Shown: positions 53,118 through 61,937 of the stretch, one piece after another
Layout of the letters: each line of letters begins with the position of its first letter
Numbering within the stretch: the stretch's first letter is position 1
NCBI RefSeq assembly: GCF_029892565.1
Contig: NZ_JARXVH010000015.1
Span: 124,001-188,000 of the forward strand
Length of the DNA: 64,000 bases
Origin: Streptomyces pseudovenezuelae
Lineage (GTDB): Bacteria; Actinomycetota; Actinomycetes; Streptomycetales; Streptomycetaceae
Reading direction: 5' to 3'
Position numbers and translations under genes: made by a program
The notes under the pieces: generated by a model
What the model was told of the DNA's origin: nothing
The model's input: the letters and a program-made list of their open reading frames with translations, nothing else
Databases searched by the model: none

Positions 53118-54701
53118 TCATGAGGTCGAGGGGGTGAGGGCGGCCAGCGGGATTTCCAGGCGGATCTCCGTGCCCCGGGGGTGGTCGCCCCGGCCGATGC
53201 GGATGCGGGCGCCCACCGAGGCGGCTCGCTCGACCATGCCGACCAGGCCGAAGTGGCCTGCCCTGCGCAGCTGTTCGAGGGAGGTGTCGGGAGGCAGCCC
53301 GTTGCCGTCGTCGTAGACGCTGATGCACAGAAGGTCGCCGTGGACTCCCGCGCGTACGTCGACCCGGGTCGGGCCCGCGTGACGGTGGGCGTTCTCCATG
53401 GCCTCCGAGGCGATGGTGAGGAGCTGTCGGGCCACGGCGGGCGGGACGGGGGGTACCGCGTGTTCGCCGGTGGGGCGGTAGCTGGAGGGGAGGCCGGTCC
53501 GGATGCTGAAGTCCTTTGTCCGGGCGGCCAGTTCGACCAGCACGTCGGTGGCGTGGGCCGGGTCGGACTCGCGGCGCAGGTCGGCGAGGAGTTCGCGGGA
53601 CTCGGCCGCCGCTCGCCGGACCGAACGGGCCACCAGTTCCGCCTGCCGTTTCACCAGATCCGGGTCGGGACGGGCCGCGCCCGCGGAGCAGGCGAGTCCC
53701 TCCGCGGCCAGCGCCACACCGTGCAGGGTCTTCGCCACGGAGTCGTGCATCTCCCGTGCCAGCCTGGCCCGTTCCGCGCCGACCGCCTCCGCGACGGCCA
53801 GCCGGGCCTGGACGGTGGTCAGGGCCTGGGTGGCAGCGCCGAAGCGGAACATCAGGTTGCGCAGGGCCGAGCCGACCGCGCCAGCGATGACGCACAGGCC
53901 GGGCAGGAACAGGACCTCGGCGGGCGTGGAGTGCGCACCCTTCGACGTCGTGTGGACCACGAGCAGGATCAGCGACTGGAGGGAGGCGAAGACCGCGGCG
54001 CCTCGCCAGCTGTAGACGAGGCCGGCGAGGAGCGGGGTGCAGACGCTGACGTAGGCGAGGGTGGTGTCCGGTCCCGCGGAGAACAGGAGCAGGGACATGA
54101 AGAGGGTGTCCAGGGCCAGCAGGGAGGGGTGGCGCAGGAGGAGGGGGCCGAAGCGTTCCCAGTCCCTGAACAGGACGTAGGAGCCCATGAAGGTGACGAC
54201 CACGGCCGCACCCACCAGGCGCATGGCGAGGCCGGGGGACGCGTTGAGAAGGGCGGCCGGGGCGGCCAGGGCGATCATCGCGAGCCGGAAGCCGAAAACC
54301 TGGCGGCACATCGCCTGGAGGGCGTTGATCTGGAGGGGGATGGCGGGAGTGGAGGTGGGGGTGGGGATGGAGGCGGGGAAGGAGGTGGGGGCTGGGGTTG
54401 GGGTGGGGACTGGCGTGGCTTCGCGCGGCTGCTGTGTGGGCTGGGGGCTGTCGGTGGCCCGGTCGAGCTGGGGTCGGGAACCGCTTCGCCCGCCGCTCGA
54501 CTCCCCCGCACGCTCTCCACGCGGTCCCGGTTGCGGCGGTACCGCCGATATCGGGTTGCGCACCGGTTCCCAGCCGGGTGGGAGCGTCGGGGGCGCCGGT
54601 GTCACCGGACTGCCGTATGCGCTCGGGATCCTCGGGCTCGCCGGCGTTTTCGGACGGCGGCGGCGTCGCAGGCGCCCTATGCGTTCCTTCGTCGTCGACA
54701 T
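53118..54701 (-). CDS. Histidine kinase (HisKA_3/NarL-type)
   Basis: 527 residues from the ATG at 54701 (MSTTKERIGRLRRR). The first 125 residues are Pro/Thr/Arg-rich, encoded by GGTGG-type repeats at 54340-54420. About six membrane segments (about 135-290) follow. The HisKA_3 dimerisation domain has LAREMHDSVAKTLHGVALAAE (phospho-His about 333), and the HATPase_c domain ends the protein (GHFGLVGMVERAASVGARI). It pairs with the response regulator gene beginning 35 bp downstream. The ligand is unknown; the membrane array suggests sensing at or in the membrane. Confidence 0.93.
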   Translation of the reverse strand: MSTTKERIGRLRRRRRPKTPASPRIPSAYGSPVTPAPPTLPPGWEPVRNPISAVPPQPGPRGERAGESSGGRSGSRPQLDRATDSPQPTQQPREATPVPTPTPAPTSFPASIPTPTSTPAIPLQINALQAMCRQVFGFRLAMIALAAPAALLNASPGLAMRLVGAAVVVTFMGSYVLFRDWERFGPLLLRHPSLLALDTLFMSLLLFSAGPDTTLAYVSVCTPLLAGLVYSWRGAAVFASLQSLILLVVHTTSKGAHSTPAEVLFLPGLCVIAGAVGSALRNLMFRFGAATQALTTVQARLAVAEAVGAERARLAREMHDSVAKTLHGVALAAEGLACSAGAARPDPDLVKRQAELVARSVRRAAAESRELLADLRRESDPAHATDVLVELAARTKDFSIRTGLPSSYRPTGEHAVPPVPPAVARQLLTIASEAMENAHRHAGPTRVDVRAGVHGDLLCISVYDDGNGLPPDTSLEQLRRAGHFGLVGMVERAASVGARIRIGRGDHPRGTEIRLEIPLAALTPSTS

Positions 54702-54721
54702 GACCGTCACCCGCCTGCCGT

Positions 54722-55609
54722 CTACTTGCCCGTAAGCGTGCCGAAGTCCGTGCCGGAGCCGAGGATCAGGCCGGCGCCGAGCAGGATCATCGTGGCCGGG
54801 ACCATGAAGGTGGTGATCATCATGGTGGCCTTGGGGACCGCGCGGGCCGCCTTGCGGCGGGCGTTCTGCGCGTCCGTGCGGCGCATGTCCTTCGCGAGGG
54901 ACACGAGCGTGTCGACGATGGGGGCGCCGAGTTCCTCGCCCTGCTGCAGCGCCGTCACGAACATCGCGACCTGTTCGGAGTCGTTGCGCCGGCGCAGTTC
55001 CGCGAAGGCCTCGCGGCGGCCCATGCCGAGGTCCATCTGGCGCAGGGTGATGCGCAGTTCGTCCGCCCAGGGGCCCTCGTACTTGATGGAGACCCGGTCC
55101 AGGGCCTGCCGGAAACCGAGGCCCGCGCTCACCACGACCGCGAGTACGTCCAGGAAGTCCGGCAGCGTGCGCTCGATGACGTCCTTGCGGATGCGGATCG
55201 CCGACCATATGCCGACCTCCGTCCAGAACGCGCCGAAGGCGAACAGGACGATGGCCAGCAGGTAGTTGCCCTTGATCAGGAAGATGAGGCCGCCCAGGCC
55301 GCCGAGGAAGCCGTAGACCGCGCGGCGGGCGGCGTAGCGGTTGATGGTGAGGCCGCCCGGGTTGCCGGCCAGGTCGATCTTGCGGCGGTACTTGGCGACC
55401 ATCTTGGGGCCCATCAGCCGCAGGACCGCGGGCGCGTACCGCATTCCGAGCCGGTCGACGAGCGAGTCGACCGCTCCCGTGCGGGTCGAGCCGACCTCCA
55501 GGGCCAGGGCCAGGTCGGTGGGGAGCTTCACGTCGGCCCGGTACATGCGGATGCCCGCGAAGATGCCCCAGACGCTGAGGCCCATCGCCAGTGCGAGCAG
55601 AAATGCCAT
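54722..55609 (-). CDS. tadC: Type II secretion F-like protein, TadC
   Basis: 295 residues with N-terminal and C-terminal membrane helices and the T2SSF helical cytoplasmic domain (about 150-270; RTLPDFLDVLAVVVSAGLGFR, GGRREAFAELRRR-type and QGEELGAPIVDTLVSLAKDM). This is the platform protein TadC of the Tad system. A DUF5936-like N-terminus is present. ATG at 55609 follows GGAGG. It lies 25 bp after the TadB gene. Confidence 0.92.
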   Translation of the reverse strand: MAFLLALAMGLSVWGIFAGIRMYRADVKLPTDLALALEVGSTRTGAVDSLVDRLGMRYAPAVLRLMGPKMVAKYRRKIDLAGNPGGLTINRYAARRAVYGFLGGLGGLIFLIKGNYLLAIVLFAFGAFWTEVGIWSAIRIRKDVIERTLPDFLDVLAVVVSAGLGFRQALDRVSIKYEGPWADELRITLRQMDLGMGRREAFAELRRRNDSEQVAMFVTALQQGEELGAPIVDTLVSLAKDMRRTDAQNARRKAARAVPKATMMITTFMVPATMILLGAGLILGSGTDFGTLTGK

Positions 55610-55633
55610 CGGGTGTCCTCCTTCCCGGGTTCG

Positions 55634-56578
55634 TCAGACGTCGATGCGGGACAGGCGGCGTATCAGGACGAAGCCCACCGCGTAGAGGGCGAAGGCGATG
55701 AGCACAGCGGCCTGGCCGACCGGTGAGCCCGTCATGCGCGCCAGGGCCCCGTCCTTCACGCCGTTCATGAGGAACAACGACCCCACCCCCAACACAGGCA
55801 CCGCATAAGACGTCATATTGACCTGCGACAACTGCGTACGAACCTCCCGTCGCGTCTCCTTCCGCTCCTCCAGCGTCTCCGTGAGGTTCCGGAGCGCGCT
55901 GACCACCTGGCCGCCCGCTCGGTTGGAGAGGACCAACGTGGTGACGAGGACGACCAGTTCGCGGGAGGGAAGGCGTTCGGCCATTTCGCCCAGGGCGTCG
56001 TCCATCGAGACTCCGAGGGCCAACTGGTTGGCGACCTTGGCCAGTTCTTCGCCGGCGGGGGCCTCCAGTTCCTCCGCCGCCATGCCTATCGCCGTGCGGA
56101 GCGCCAGGCCGGCCTGCGTCGCGTTGGCCATGATGCGGGCCAGTTCGGGGAGTTGGTTGATGAACTTCTCGATGCGTTTCTGGCGTTGCCAGTTGAGGAA
56201 CTGGACGGCCGCCCAGATGCCGAGGAGGCCGGCGATGGGGCCGAAGAAGGGGGCCAGGGAGGCCTGGCCGATCAGGAAGAGGGCCGCGACCGTGGCGAGC
56301 ATGTAGACGAAGAACTCGCCGGGGGTGACGTCCAGGCCCGTCGCCGCCAGGCGGAGTTCGAGTTTGCGGCCCAGGCGCGTACGGCGCACCCGGCGGTCCA
56401 CGTTGACGAAGCGCCGGCGTCGGACGCCCGTCGGGATCTGGCCGGTGGCCGAGAGACGGTCGACGAGGGCCTGGCGCTGGGCCTTGCCCTTCGTGTACGT
56501 GTGCAGGCCCAGCACGGCCAGGACACACGTCAGCAGCGTGATGCCGGTGGTGAGCGTGACGAGCTGGTGCAGTTCCAT
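55634..56578 (-). CDS. tadB: Type II secretion F-like protein, TadB
   Basis: 314 residues. Three to four membrane segments flank the T2SSF domain (about 150-275; FINQLPELARIMANATQAGLALRTAI, ELAKVANQLALGVSMDDALGEM). It is the second platform protein of the pilus inner-membrane complex and is encoded just downstream of TadA, with a 10-bp gap. TadB and TadC together contact the TadA ATPase. Confidence 0.93.
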   Translation of the reverse strand: MELHQLVTLTTGITLLTCVLAVLGLHTYTKGKAQRQALVDRLSATGQIPTGVRRRRFVNVDRRVRRTRLGRKLELRLAATGLDVTPGEFFVYMLATVAALFLIGQASLAPFFGPIAGLLGIWAAVQFLNWQRQKRIEKFINQLPELARIMANATQAGLALRTAIGMAAEELEAPAGEELAKVANQLALGVSMDDALGEMAERLPSRELVVLVTTLVLSNRAGGQVVSALRNLTETLEERKETRREVRTQLSQVNMTSYAVPVLGVGSLFLMNGVKDGALARMTGSPVGQAAVLIAFALYAVGFVLIRRLSRIDV

Positions 56579-56587
56579 CGGTCGGTC

Positions 56588-57925
56588 CTACCTGGCTTCT
56601 CGGGTGGTCAGCTGCGCTGCGGAGTTGGCGACGCCGAACGCCTGCGGGACGGGCTGGCTCGCCATGTAGAGGCGGTCGGCGGTGCGGCGCGGCAGGGGGG
56701 AGTACTCGAAGACGCCGTAGACGCGGCCGTCCGCCGCCATCGGCTGCGCGTGGAAGCGGGCCACGGTGGCCAGTCGGTACGGTTCGCTGCCGTGGCTGTC
56801 GAGGATCGCGATCTCGGTGATCCGGCGGGCACCGTCGGCGAACCGGGTGAGCTGGATGATCACGTCGATCGCGCTGTTGATCTGGTCGTGCAGCGCCTCG
56901 AAGGGGACCTCGACCTCCGACATGGACGCCAGCGTCTTCAGGCGCATCAGCGCGTCCTCCGCGCTGTTGGCGTGCACCGTGGCCAGCGAGCCGTCGTGGC
57001 CCGTCGACATCGCCTGGAGCATGTCGAGGGACTCGCCGCCGCGGACCTCGCCGACCACGATGCGGTCGGGGCGCATGCGCAGGGAGTTGCGGACCAGGTC
57101 GCGGATGGTGACCTGGCCCTGGCCCTCGACGTTCGGGGGGCGGGACTCCAGGCGGATCACATGGGCCTGCTGGAGCTGGAGTTCTGCCGAGTCCTCGATC
57201 GTGATGATGCGTTCGGACTCGGGGATCAGGCCCGAGAGGGCGTTGAGCAAAGTCGTCTTGCCCGTGCCCGTCGCGCCCGAGACTATGACGTTGAACTTCG
57301 CCTGCACCAAGCCCGCCAGCAGGTACACCATCTGCTCGTCCAGCGAGCCCAGGCCGACCATCTCGTGCAGCGTGAAGGAGCGCGGGAAGCGGCGGATGGT
57401 GAGGGTCGCGCCGGTGAGGGACAGCGGCGGGATGATCACGTTGACCCGCTCACCGGACGGGAGACGGGCGTCGACCATCGGATTCGACTCGTCCACCCGC
57501 CTGTTGACCGTGGAGACGATCCGCTCGATCGTCTGCATCAGCTGGTCGTGGGAGGGGAAGCGGAGCGGGAGTTGTTCCACCCGGCCGCCTCGCTCGACGA
57601 AGATCGCGTCCGGGCCGTTCACCATGATCTCGGTGATCGACGCGTCCTCCAGGAGCGGTTCGAGGATGCCGAGGCCCAGGGCCTCGTCCACGACGCGCCG
57701 GATCAGCTGGGAGCGTTCCACCGTCGACAGGACCGGGCCCTCGCGGCTGATGATGTGCCCGAGCACCCGTTCCAGCCGGGCCCGGCGCTCGGCCGCCGCC
57801 AGCGAACTCATCTCCGCGAGGTCGATCTCCTCAAGGAGCTTGGACCGGTACGACGCGACCAGATGGCCGTCCTCGCCCCGACTGCCGTTCTCTTCCGGGG
57901 TGTTGATGCGGGACCGCAGGCTCAT
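56588..57925 (-). CDS. tadA: Tad secretion ATPase TadA (CpaF)
   Basis: 445 residues. It has the N-terminal domain (about 20-110; SLAAAERRARLERVLGHIIS) and a GspE-type ATPase core with Walker A GATGTGKTTLLNAL (about 218-231), Asp box EDSAELQLQ, Walker B region DRIVVGEVRGGE and His box GSLATVHANSAEDAL. It powers pilus assembly on the cytoplasmic side. ATG at 57925 follows GGTGCACC-type sequence, and the TadE gene ends 12 bp upstream. It is very probably a hexamer. Confidence 0.96.
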   Translation of the reverse strand: MSLRSRINTPEENGSRGEDGHLVASYRSKLLEEIDLAEMSSLAAAERRARLERVLGHIISREGPVLSTVERSQLIRRVVDEALGLGILEPLLEDASITEIMVNGPDAIFVERGGRVEQLPLRFPSHDQLMQTIERIVSTVNRRVDESNPMVDARLPSGERVNVIIPPLSLTGATLTIRRFPRSFTLHEMVGLGSLDEQMVYLLAGLVQAKFNVIVSGATGTGKTTLLNALSGLIPESERIITIEDSAELQLQQAHVIRLESRPPNVEGQGQVTIRDLVRNSLRMRPDRIVVGEVRGGESLDMLQAMSTGHDGSLATVHANSAEDALMRLKTLASMSEVEVPFEALHDQINSAIDVIIQLTRFADGARRITEIAILDSHGSEPYRLATVARFHAQPMAADGRVYGVFEYSPLPRRTADRLYMASQPVPQAFGVANSAAQLTTREAR

Positions 57926-57937
57926 GGTGCACCTCGT

Positions 57938-58306
57938 TCAGTGGTCGAGCGGCATGGTGGCGGTCTTCTGCGCGGTGCCGAAGTCCCAGCCCGGGACGAT
58001 GGACGGGATGTCGACGGTGGCGGTGACGGTGACCGCGTCGTCGCCGTACGCCTCCCCGCAGTTGGTCCCGTCGGCGAGAAAGCCGCTGATCGCGTTCTGG
58101 CATCCCGTCTGGGCGCTCTCCTGCAACGAGGCCGCCCGCGCCCCGGCCCGGGCCGCGGTGCCGGCCTGCTGCGCGGTGTAGGCGATGAGTCCGATCTGTA
58201 CGCCGGCCAGGGCGACCAGGATCAGGACCGGGATGAACCCGAGGTACTCGATGGCGACTTGGCCGAGGTCGCGGCGTTTTCCAGTGCGCTCGTCGTCGTA
58301 CGACAT
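57938..58306 (-). CDS. TadE-like pseudopilin
   Basis: 122 residues with the class III-like leader MSYDDERTGKRRDLGQVAIEYLGF (quoted in part), a hydrophobic segment (about 18-40) and an Ala-rich continuation, ending in a short extracytoplasmic part with two cysteines (GCQNAISGFLADGTNCGEAY). The sequence G-Q-x-x-x-E-Y is the cleavage pattern of Tad prepilins. It is one base from the next gene's stop. It should be a minor pilin or initiation factor. Confidence 0.9.
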   Translation of the reverse strand: MSYDDERTGKRRDLGQVAIEYLGFIPVLILVALAGVQIGLIAYTAQQAGTAARAGARAASLQESAQTGCQNAISGFLADGTNCGEAYGDDAVTVTATVDIPSIVPGWDFGTAQKTATMPLDH

Positions 58307-58307
58307 C

Positions 58308-58715
58308 TCAGTCCTTCACCTCCTCCACCGCTCCCGCGTGGCCCTTCACGTCGAAGGGGAAGCCGATCGCGCCGGGGAAGAGGACGGGGACGTGGAGGGT
58401 GACGGTGGCTTTGACATAGCCGCCGCCGGTCGTGCACTCCACCTCGCCGCTCCACGCGTTCGGCAGCTTGTCCAGGCCCGCCTGTTGGCACGCGGCCGCT
58501 CTTGCGCCCTCCGGAACCGCCGTTCCCGCCCGTGCCGCCTCGTCCGCAGCATTCCCCGCGAGGGTGAACGTGTATCCCAGGAGGACGAACTGCCACAGCA
58601 GCACCAGCGTGATGATGATCAACGGGGTCATGCCGAGGAACTCGACACTCACCTGGCCCTCGTCCCGCCGAACAAGCCGCGCCGTCAACGCCTGCGCAGC
58701 CCGCCGCGGCCTCAC
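58308..58715 (-). CDS. TadE/TadF-like pseudopilin
   Basis: 135 residues from the GTG at 58715, which overlaps the TadZ stop (GTGA). The N-terminus RRDEGQVSVEFLGM carries the prepilin motif, with hydrophobic LIIITLVLLWQFVLLGYTFT (about 35-54), then an Ala-rich helix and a domain with two cysteines (ACQQAGLDK, VECTTGGGYVKATVTLHV). It is a second minor pilin beside the TadE gene. The two genes could be a duplicated pair. Confidence 0.88.
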   Translation of the reverse strand: MRPRRAAQALTARLVRRDEGQVSVEFLGMTPLIIITLVLLWQFVLLGYTFTLAGNAADEAARAGTAVPEGARAAACQQAGLDKLPNAWSGEVECTTGGGYVKATVTLHVPVLFPGAIGFPFDVKGHAGAVEEVKD

Positions 58716-59971
58716 CGCTCCAACTCCTTGCGTCGCCGTAGCGTCAGCGCGCCGCGTTCGCCGCCGCGGGAGCGGCCGTTGCGGTGTTGGGGGCCCTCGG
58801 AGCCCTTGACCAGGCCCAGTTCGCCCGCGAGGGTCCACAGGGCCTGCTTGACCGTGCTGCGGTTGTCGAGTTCGTGGACCCGGCCCGCGTCCACGGCGCT
58901 CTGGAGTTCCTTGAAGTTGGCGGGGATCACGGTCCCGGCGAGGCCGGTGCCGGTGATCTTCTGGATGAGCGGCGGCTGGATCTCCGTACCGCGGGTGTGG
59001 CGGTTGACGACGACGGTGGTCTCCTCGGCCTTGCGGACCTGGAGCCGGTCCCACATGCGCACGGCGCGCTTGGCGCCGCGGACGGAGACCACGTCGGGGG
59101 TGGTGACCAGGACGGCGGTGTCGGCCATTTCCACGATGGCCGCGCCGGCGCCGCTGAGTTGGGCGCCGCAGTCGACGACGACGACCTCGTAGCGGGAGCG
59201 CAGGGCGCCGACGATCTGGCGGGCGGCGCGGTCGGTGACCTCCTCGCCGCGTTCGCCGTCGGCGGGGGCGAGCAGGAGGGTGAGGCCGGTGTCGTGGCGG
59301 AAGACGGCGTCGGCCAGGACGCGCGGGGTGATGTCCGTGATGGTGGCGAGGTCGACGACCGAGCGGCGGAACTGGACGTCCAGGTAGGAGGCGACGTCCC
59401 CGGTCTGGAGGTCCATGTCGAGCAGGACGGCGGCGCGGCCCGACGCCTGGGCGGCGAGGGCGAGTTGGATGGCGGTCGTGGTGGTGCCGACGCCGCCCTT
59501 CGCGCCGCTGACGGTGACGACGGTGCCGCCGACGCCGGTGAACACGTCGCCGGCGGCGCCCAGATGGCGGCGTACGCCCACCGACCACTGGGACACCGCG
59601 TGCACCCGGCTGGCGAGTTCCTCGTAGCCGAGGGGCAGGGCGATCAGGCCGCGGGCGCCGTAGTCCATGGCGGCCTGGAAGAGGCCGGCACTGACGTCGG
59701 AGGTGACGAGGATGACGCCGACCGCCGGGAAGCGCAGGCTGACCTCGCGGACGAGTTCCAGGGCGGGGACGGGTCCGATGCGTTCGTGGACGACGACGAC
59801 CTCGGGCAGTTCGTCGATGGACTCGGCGGCCAGCCGGGCGAGGGTGTCGATGAGCTGGGTCGAGTCGGTCACGGGGGCGACCGGCTCGGCGTCCGGCAGT
59901 TGGCTGAGCAGCGTGGTGAGGGACCGGACCGCGTCCACGTCGCCGACTGCCGGGAGGATCCTCGTGGGCAT
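58712..59971 (-). CDS. tadZ: TadZ/CpaE-type localisation ATPase
   Basis: 419 residues. The N-terminal receiver-like domain (about 1-125) has DELPEVVVVHERIGP and VGVILVTSDVSAGLFQAA without an obvious acceptor Asp. The MinD/ParA-type ATPase (about 145-385) has the deviant Walker A SGAKGGVGTTTTA (about 155-167) and DCGAQLSGAGA. CpaE/TadZ places the pilus machinery at specific sites. The basic C-terminus (RRRKELER) ends the protein, 3-4 bp inside the next gene. Confidence 0.93.
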   Translation of the reverse strand: MPTRILPAVGDVDAVRSLTTLLSQLPDAEPVAPVTDSTQLIDTLARLAAESIDELPEVVVVHERIGPVPALELVREVSLRFPAVGVILVTSDVSAGLFQAAMDYGARGLIALPLGYEELASRVHAVSQWSVGVRRHLGAAGDVFTGVGGTVVTVSGAKGGVGTTTTAIQLALAAQASGRAAVLLDMDLQTGDVASYLDVQFRRSVVDLATITDITPRVLADAVFRHDTGLTLLLAPADGERGEEVTDRAARQIVGALRSRYEVVVVDCGAQLSGAGAAIVEMADTAVLVTTPDVVSVRGAKRAVRMWDRLQVRKAEETTVVVNRHTRGTEIQPPLIQKITGTGLAGTVIPANFKELQSAVDAGRVHELDNRSTVKQALWTLAGELGLVKGSEGPQHRNGRSRGGERGALTLRRRKELER

Positions 59972-59980
59972 GGCGGCCTC

Positions 59981-60688
59981 TCACTTGTCCTTGGTGAGTT
60001 CGTACGTGCGGTCCTTGTCGGGCACCGTGCCGGTCTCCCCCGGCGCGACCAGCGCGAGCCGCACCCGCTTGGCGAAGGACTCGGCGTACGTGATCCGCTG
60101 GGCGTCGAGCGCGGAGAGCGCGAACGTGATCGGGACGGCGTCGGTGGCCGCCCGGGTGCGGTCGTCGGCGTCGGGCTGGAGCGGGGTGAGGTCGCCGACG
60201 TCGAGGACGGCGGCGTTCGTCACGATGATCTTGGACAGGTCGGGATCGCCCTCACGCTGGCCCTCGAAGGTGGCGTACACGTTGACCTTGGAGCCCGCCG
60301 TGATCTTGCCGGCGACGCCCGTCGCCGCGTCGATCATGATGGCGACCTCCTGCTGCCCCGGCTGCAGGGCGGGCTGGTCGACGATCATGTCGCTCTGCAG
60401 CAGGGAGCCCTGCTTGAGGGTCGTCACGGCGATCTTGCCGCGGATCTCGGCGAGATCGGTGATCGCGTTCGCCGACAGCCAGCGCTTGGGCATCTCGGTC
60501 TTCTCGAACTGGGCCGAGGTGAGGCTGGTGTACGGCTTGATGTCCTTCTTGACCTCGTACGCCGTGACCTCGGGGCCGACCTTGGACTTCACGTCGTTGA
60601 TGACGGACAGCACGCCGGCGAACGCGCCCAGGGCGCAGATGACCGACAGAAGCAGGAGTAGCACGCCGCGGCGCTGACGGGAGTTCAT
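59981..60688 (-). CDS. cpaB: CpaB/RcpC-type pilus assembly protein
   Basis: 235 residues from the ATG at 60688 (MNSRQRRGVLLLLLS). One membrane segment (about 8-30) is followed by an SAF domain (about 50-115; EVKKDIKPYTSLTSAQFEKTEMPKRWL in part) and an RcpC-like beta region (about 120-235). It is thought to stabilise the outer-layer channel or the wall-spanning part of the Tad machine; in Gram-positives its role is unclear. It ends nine bases before the TadZ gene begins. Confidence 0.9.
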   Translation of the reverse strand: MNSRQRRGVLLLLLSVICALGAFAGVLSVINDVKSKVGPEVTAYEVKKDIKPYTSLTSAQFEKTEMPKRWLSANAITDLAEIRGKIAVTTLKQGSLLQSDMIVDQPALQPGQQEVAIMIDAATGVAGKITAGSKVNVYATFEGQREGDPDLSKIIVTNAAVLDVGDLTPLQPDADDRTRAATDAVPITFALSALDAQRITYAESFAKRVRLALVAPGETGTVPDKDRTYELTKDK

Positions 60689-60752
60689 GAACCGTACAAC
60701 CTCGTTGGGGGGCTCGGTCGAGCGGAATCGGGGACGGGAGACCGAGGGCGGC

Positions 60753-61604
60753 TCAGCCCGCGGGCAGTTGGTTCTCGTGGACGGGTGGCACCGGTGCCGT
60801 GGCGGAACAGAAGACACAGCGGTCGCCGATGACGTCGATGCCGCACCAGTGACAACTGCCTTGCCGGACCGAGGTGACCAGCTGGTAGAGCACCGACAGG
60901 TCCGGCAGATAGGCGGCGAACTCGACCAGCTTCCCCGTCTCCCACCACACCGCGGACTCGGCGGGCAGCGCGGTCTCCCGCAGCCCTTGCACGCTCCACT
61001 GCTTGGCCAGGGTCGCGGTGACCCAGTCCGACTGCAACTGTCCCTTGGCGACCTGCATCCAGGTGCCGAACTCGGGCCCGGCGAGGGTGGCGCCGGGCCC
61101 GATCTTCACCAACTGCGGCTCGGGGTGCGCGAGGACGGCGAACTGGCTGCCCGGCACCCAGGACTTGGCGTGCGACTTCAGCGGCACGGGGACGCGGTCC
61201 AGCCGGGCCACGGAGCCGAGCAGCGCGCCCGCGTGGATGTAGTGGGTGAGCAGCCGGCCCGCGGAGGCGAGCACCCCGGGGCTGAGGTCGCAGGAGGCCA
61301 GCTGTCTCAACTGGCGGGCCAGGACGGCGAGTCCGAGCGGGGGCAGCTCGGGACGGAACAGGGCGATCCGGTCACTCTCCAGGAGGCCGCGGATGGTGTG
61401 CAGCCGCCGCTCCACCGCATGGGGGGCGGCCTGCGAGTACACGACGATGAGATGCCCGTGCTGGTCCAGCAGCGACTGGACGGCGGACAGCGCCTGGTCG
61501 AGCGGTTGTTTGTCCAGGTCCGGCAGGACGACAGCGGGCAGCGTCCGCTCGTCGTGCGGCGGCAGCGCGAGGTCGGCACCGGTCACGGCAATGGCAGTTG
61601 GCAC
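60753..61604 (-). CDS. Zinc-ribbon protein at the head of the Tad operon, unknown
   Basis: 283 residues from the GTG at 61604 (VPTAIAVTGADLALPPHD), with GGGGAGC upstream. The C-terminus has a zinc-ribbon C-H-W-C...C-V-F-C (about residues 257-275). The body has an N-terminal alpha/beta part with QALSAVQSLLDQHGHLIVVYS and ends in EFAAYLPDLSVLYQLVTSV. No family recognised. It is the first gene of the pilus operon and may be a cytoplasmic regulator or accessory factor. Confidence 0.75.
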   Translation of the reverse strand: MPTAIAVTGADLALPPHDERTLPAVVLPDLDKQPLDQALSAVQSLLDQHGHLIVVYSQAAPHAVERRLHTIRGLLESDRIALFRPELPPLGLAVLARQLRQLASCDLSPGVLASAGRLLTHYIHAGALLGSVARLDRVPVPLKSHAKSWVPGSQFAVLAHPEPQLVKIGPGATLAGPEFGTWMQVAKGQLQSDWVTATLAKQWSVQGLRETALPAESAVWWETGKLVEFAAYLPDLSVLYQLVTSVRQGSCHWCGIDVIGDRCVFCSATAPVPPVHENQLPAG

Positions 61605-61937
61605 GCCCAGCTCCCCGTGTTACGCCGTCGGCGGACCGGGGTTACTCCGATACACCGAGTTGACTTCACTGCGTGACTACCTCAGCACTGTATCCACGCC
61701 TCTGTGACCGGAGAACAGCGTTTCTGTAGCTGGCAGGCAACTCCCGAGGCACAAGACGCGCCAAAACGGAGCAGGTTGGGCATCTTCCCGGTCTCGATTC
61801 ACCACCGCGCCTCCGCCCCGCCTCCGCCTCACCCTCGCCCGACCTTCACCCCGCCTCCACCCCCGCCTCCGCCCCCGTCGCCCCCAAGTTGGTCTGGACC
61901 TCTTGACAGCCGGATTGGTCTGGACCAACTTATTGTC
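61605..61937. other. Divergent intergenic region between the Tad operon and chitinase gene
   Basis: 333 bp. Next to the Tad start it holds a small palindrome TCAC-TGC-GTGA (61666-61676). From 61806 to 61888 it is a C-rich tract of CGCCTCC-type repeats (G-rich on the minus strand), and it ends in two DasR-like sites before the chitinase. Confidence 0.5.
61889..61928 (+). promoter_or_regulatory. Two DasR-like sites (dre) overlapping the chitinase promoter
   Basis: TTGGTCTGGACCTC (61889-61902) and TTGGTCTGGACCAA (61915-61928) repeat with 26-bp spacing; the second is a perfect palindrome. They resemble the DasR target of Streptomyces chitin genes, TGGTCTAGACCA. TTGACA (61903-61908) lies between them and CAACTT (61926-61931) is a plausible -10 at 17 bp, placing transcription start at or near the ATG. 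Confidence 0.75.

Noticed and set aside
53118..56528. Single 1136-codon reading frame joining the kinase and TadB/C regions
   Set aside because: The kinase has its own ATG at 54701; the upstream part is an alternate frame of TadC and TadB.
58784..60661. 625-codon plus-strand ORF across the TadZ and CpaB genes
   Set aside because: Antisense to well-defined genes, with Gly/Asp/Val-rich alternate-frame composition.
61666..61676. TCAC-TGC-GTGA palindrome upstream of the Tad operon as a BldD site
   Set aside because: Short, with only loose likeness to the BldD consensus, so not called as a feature.
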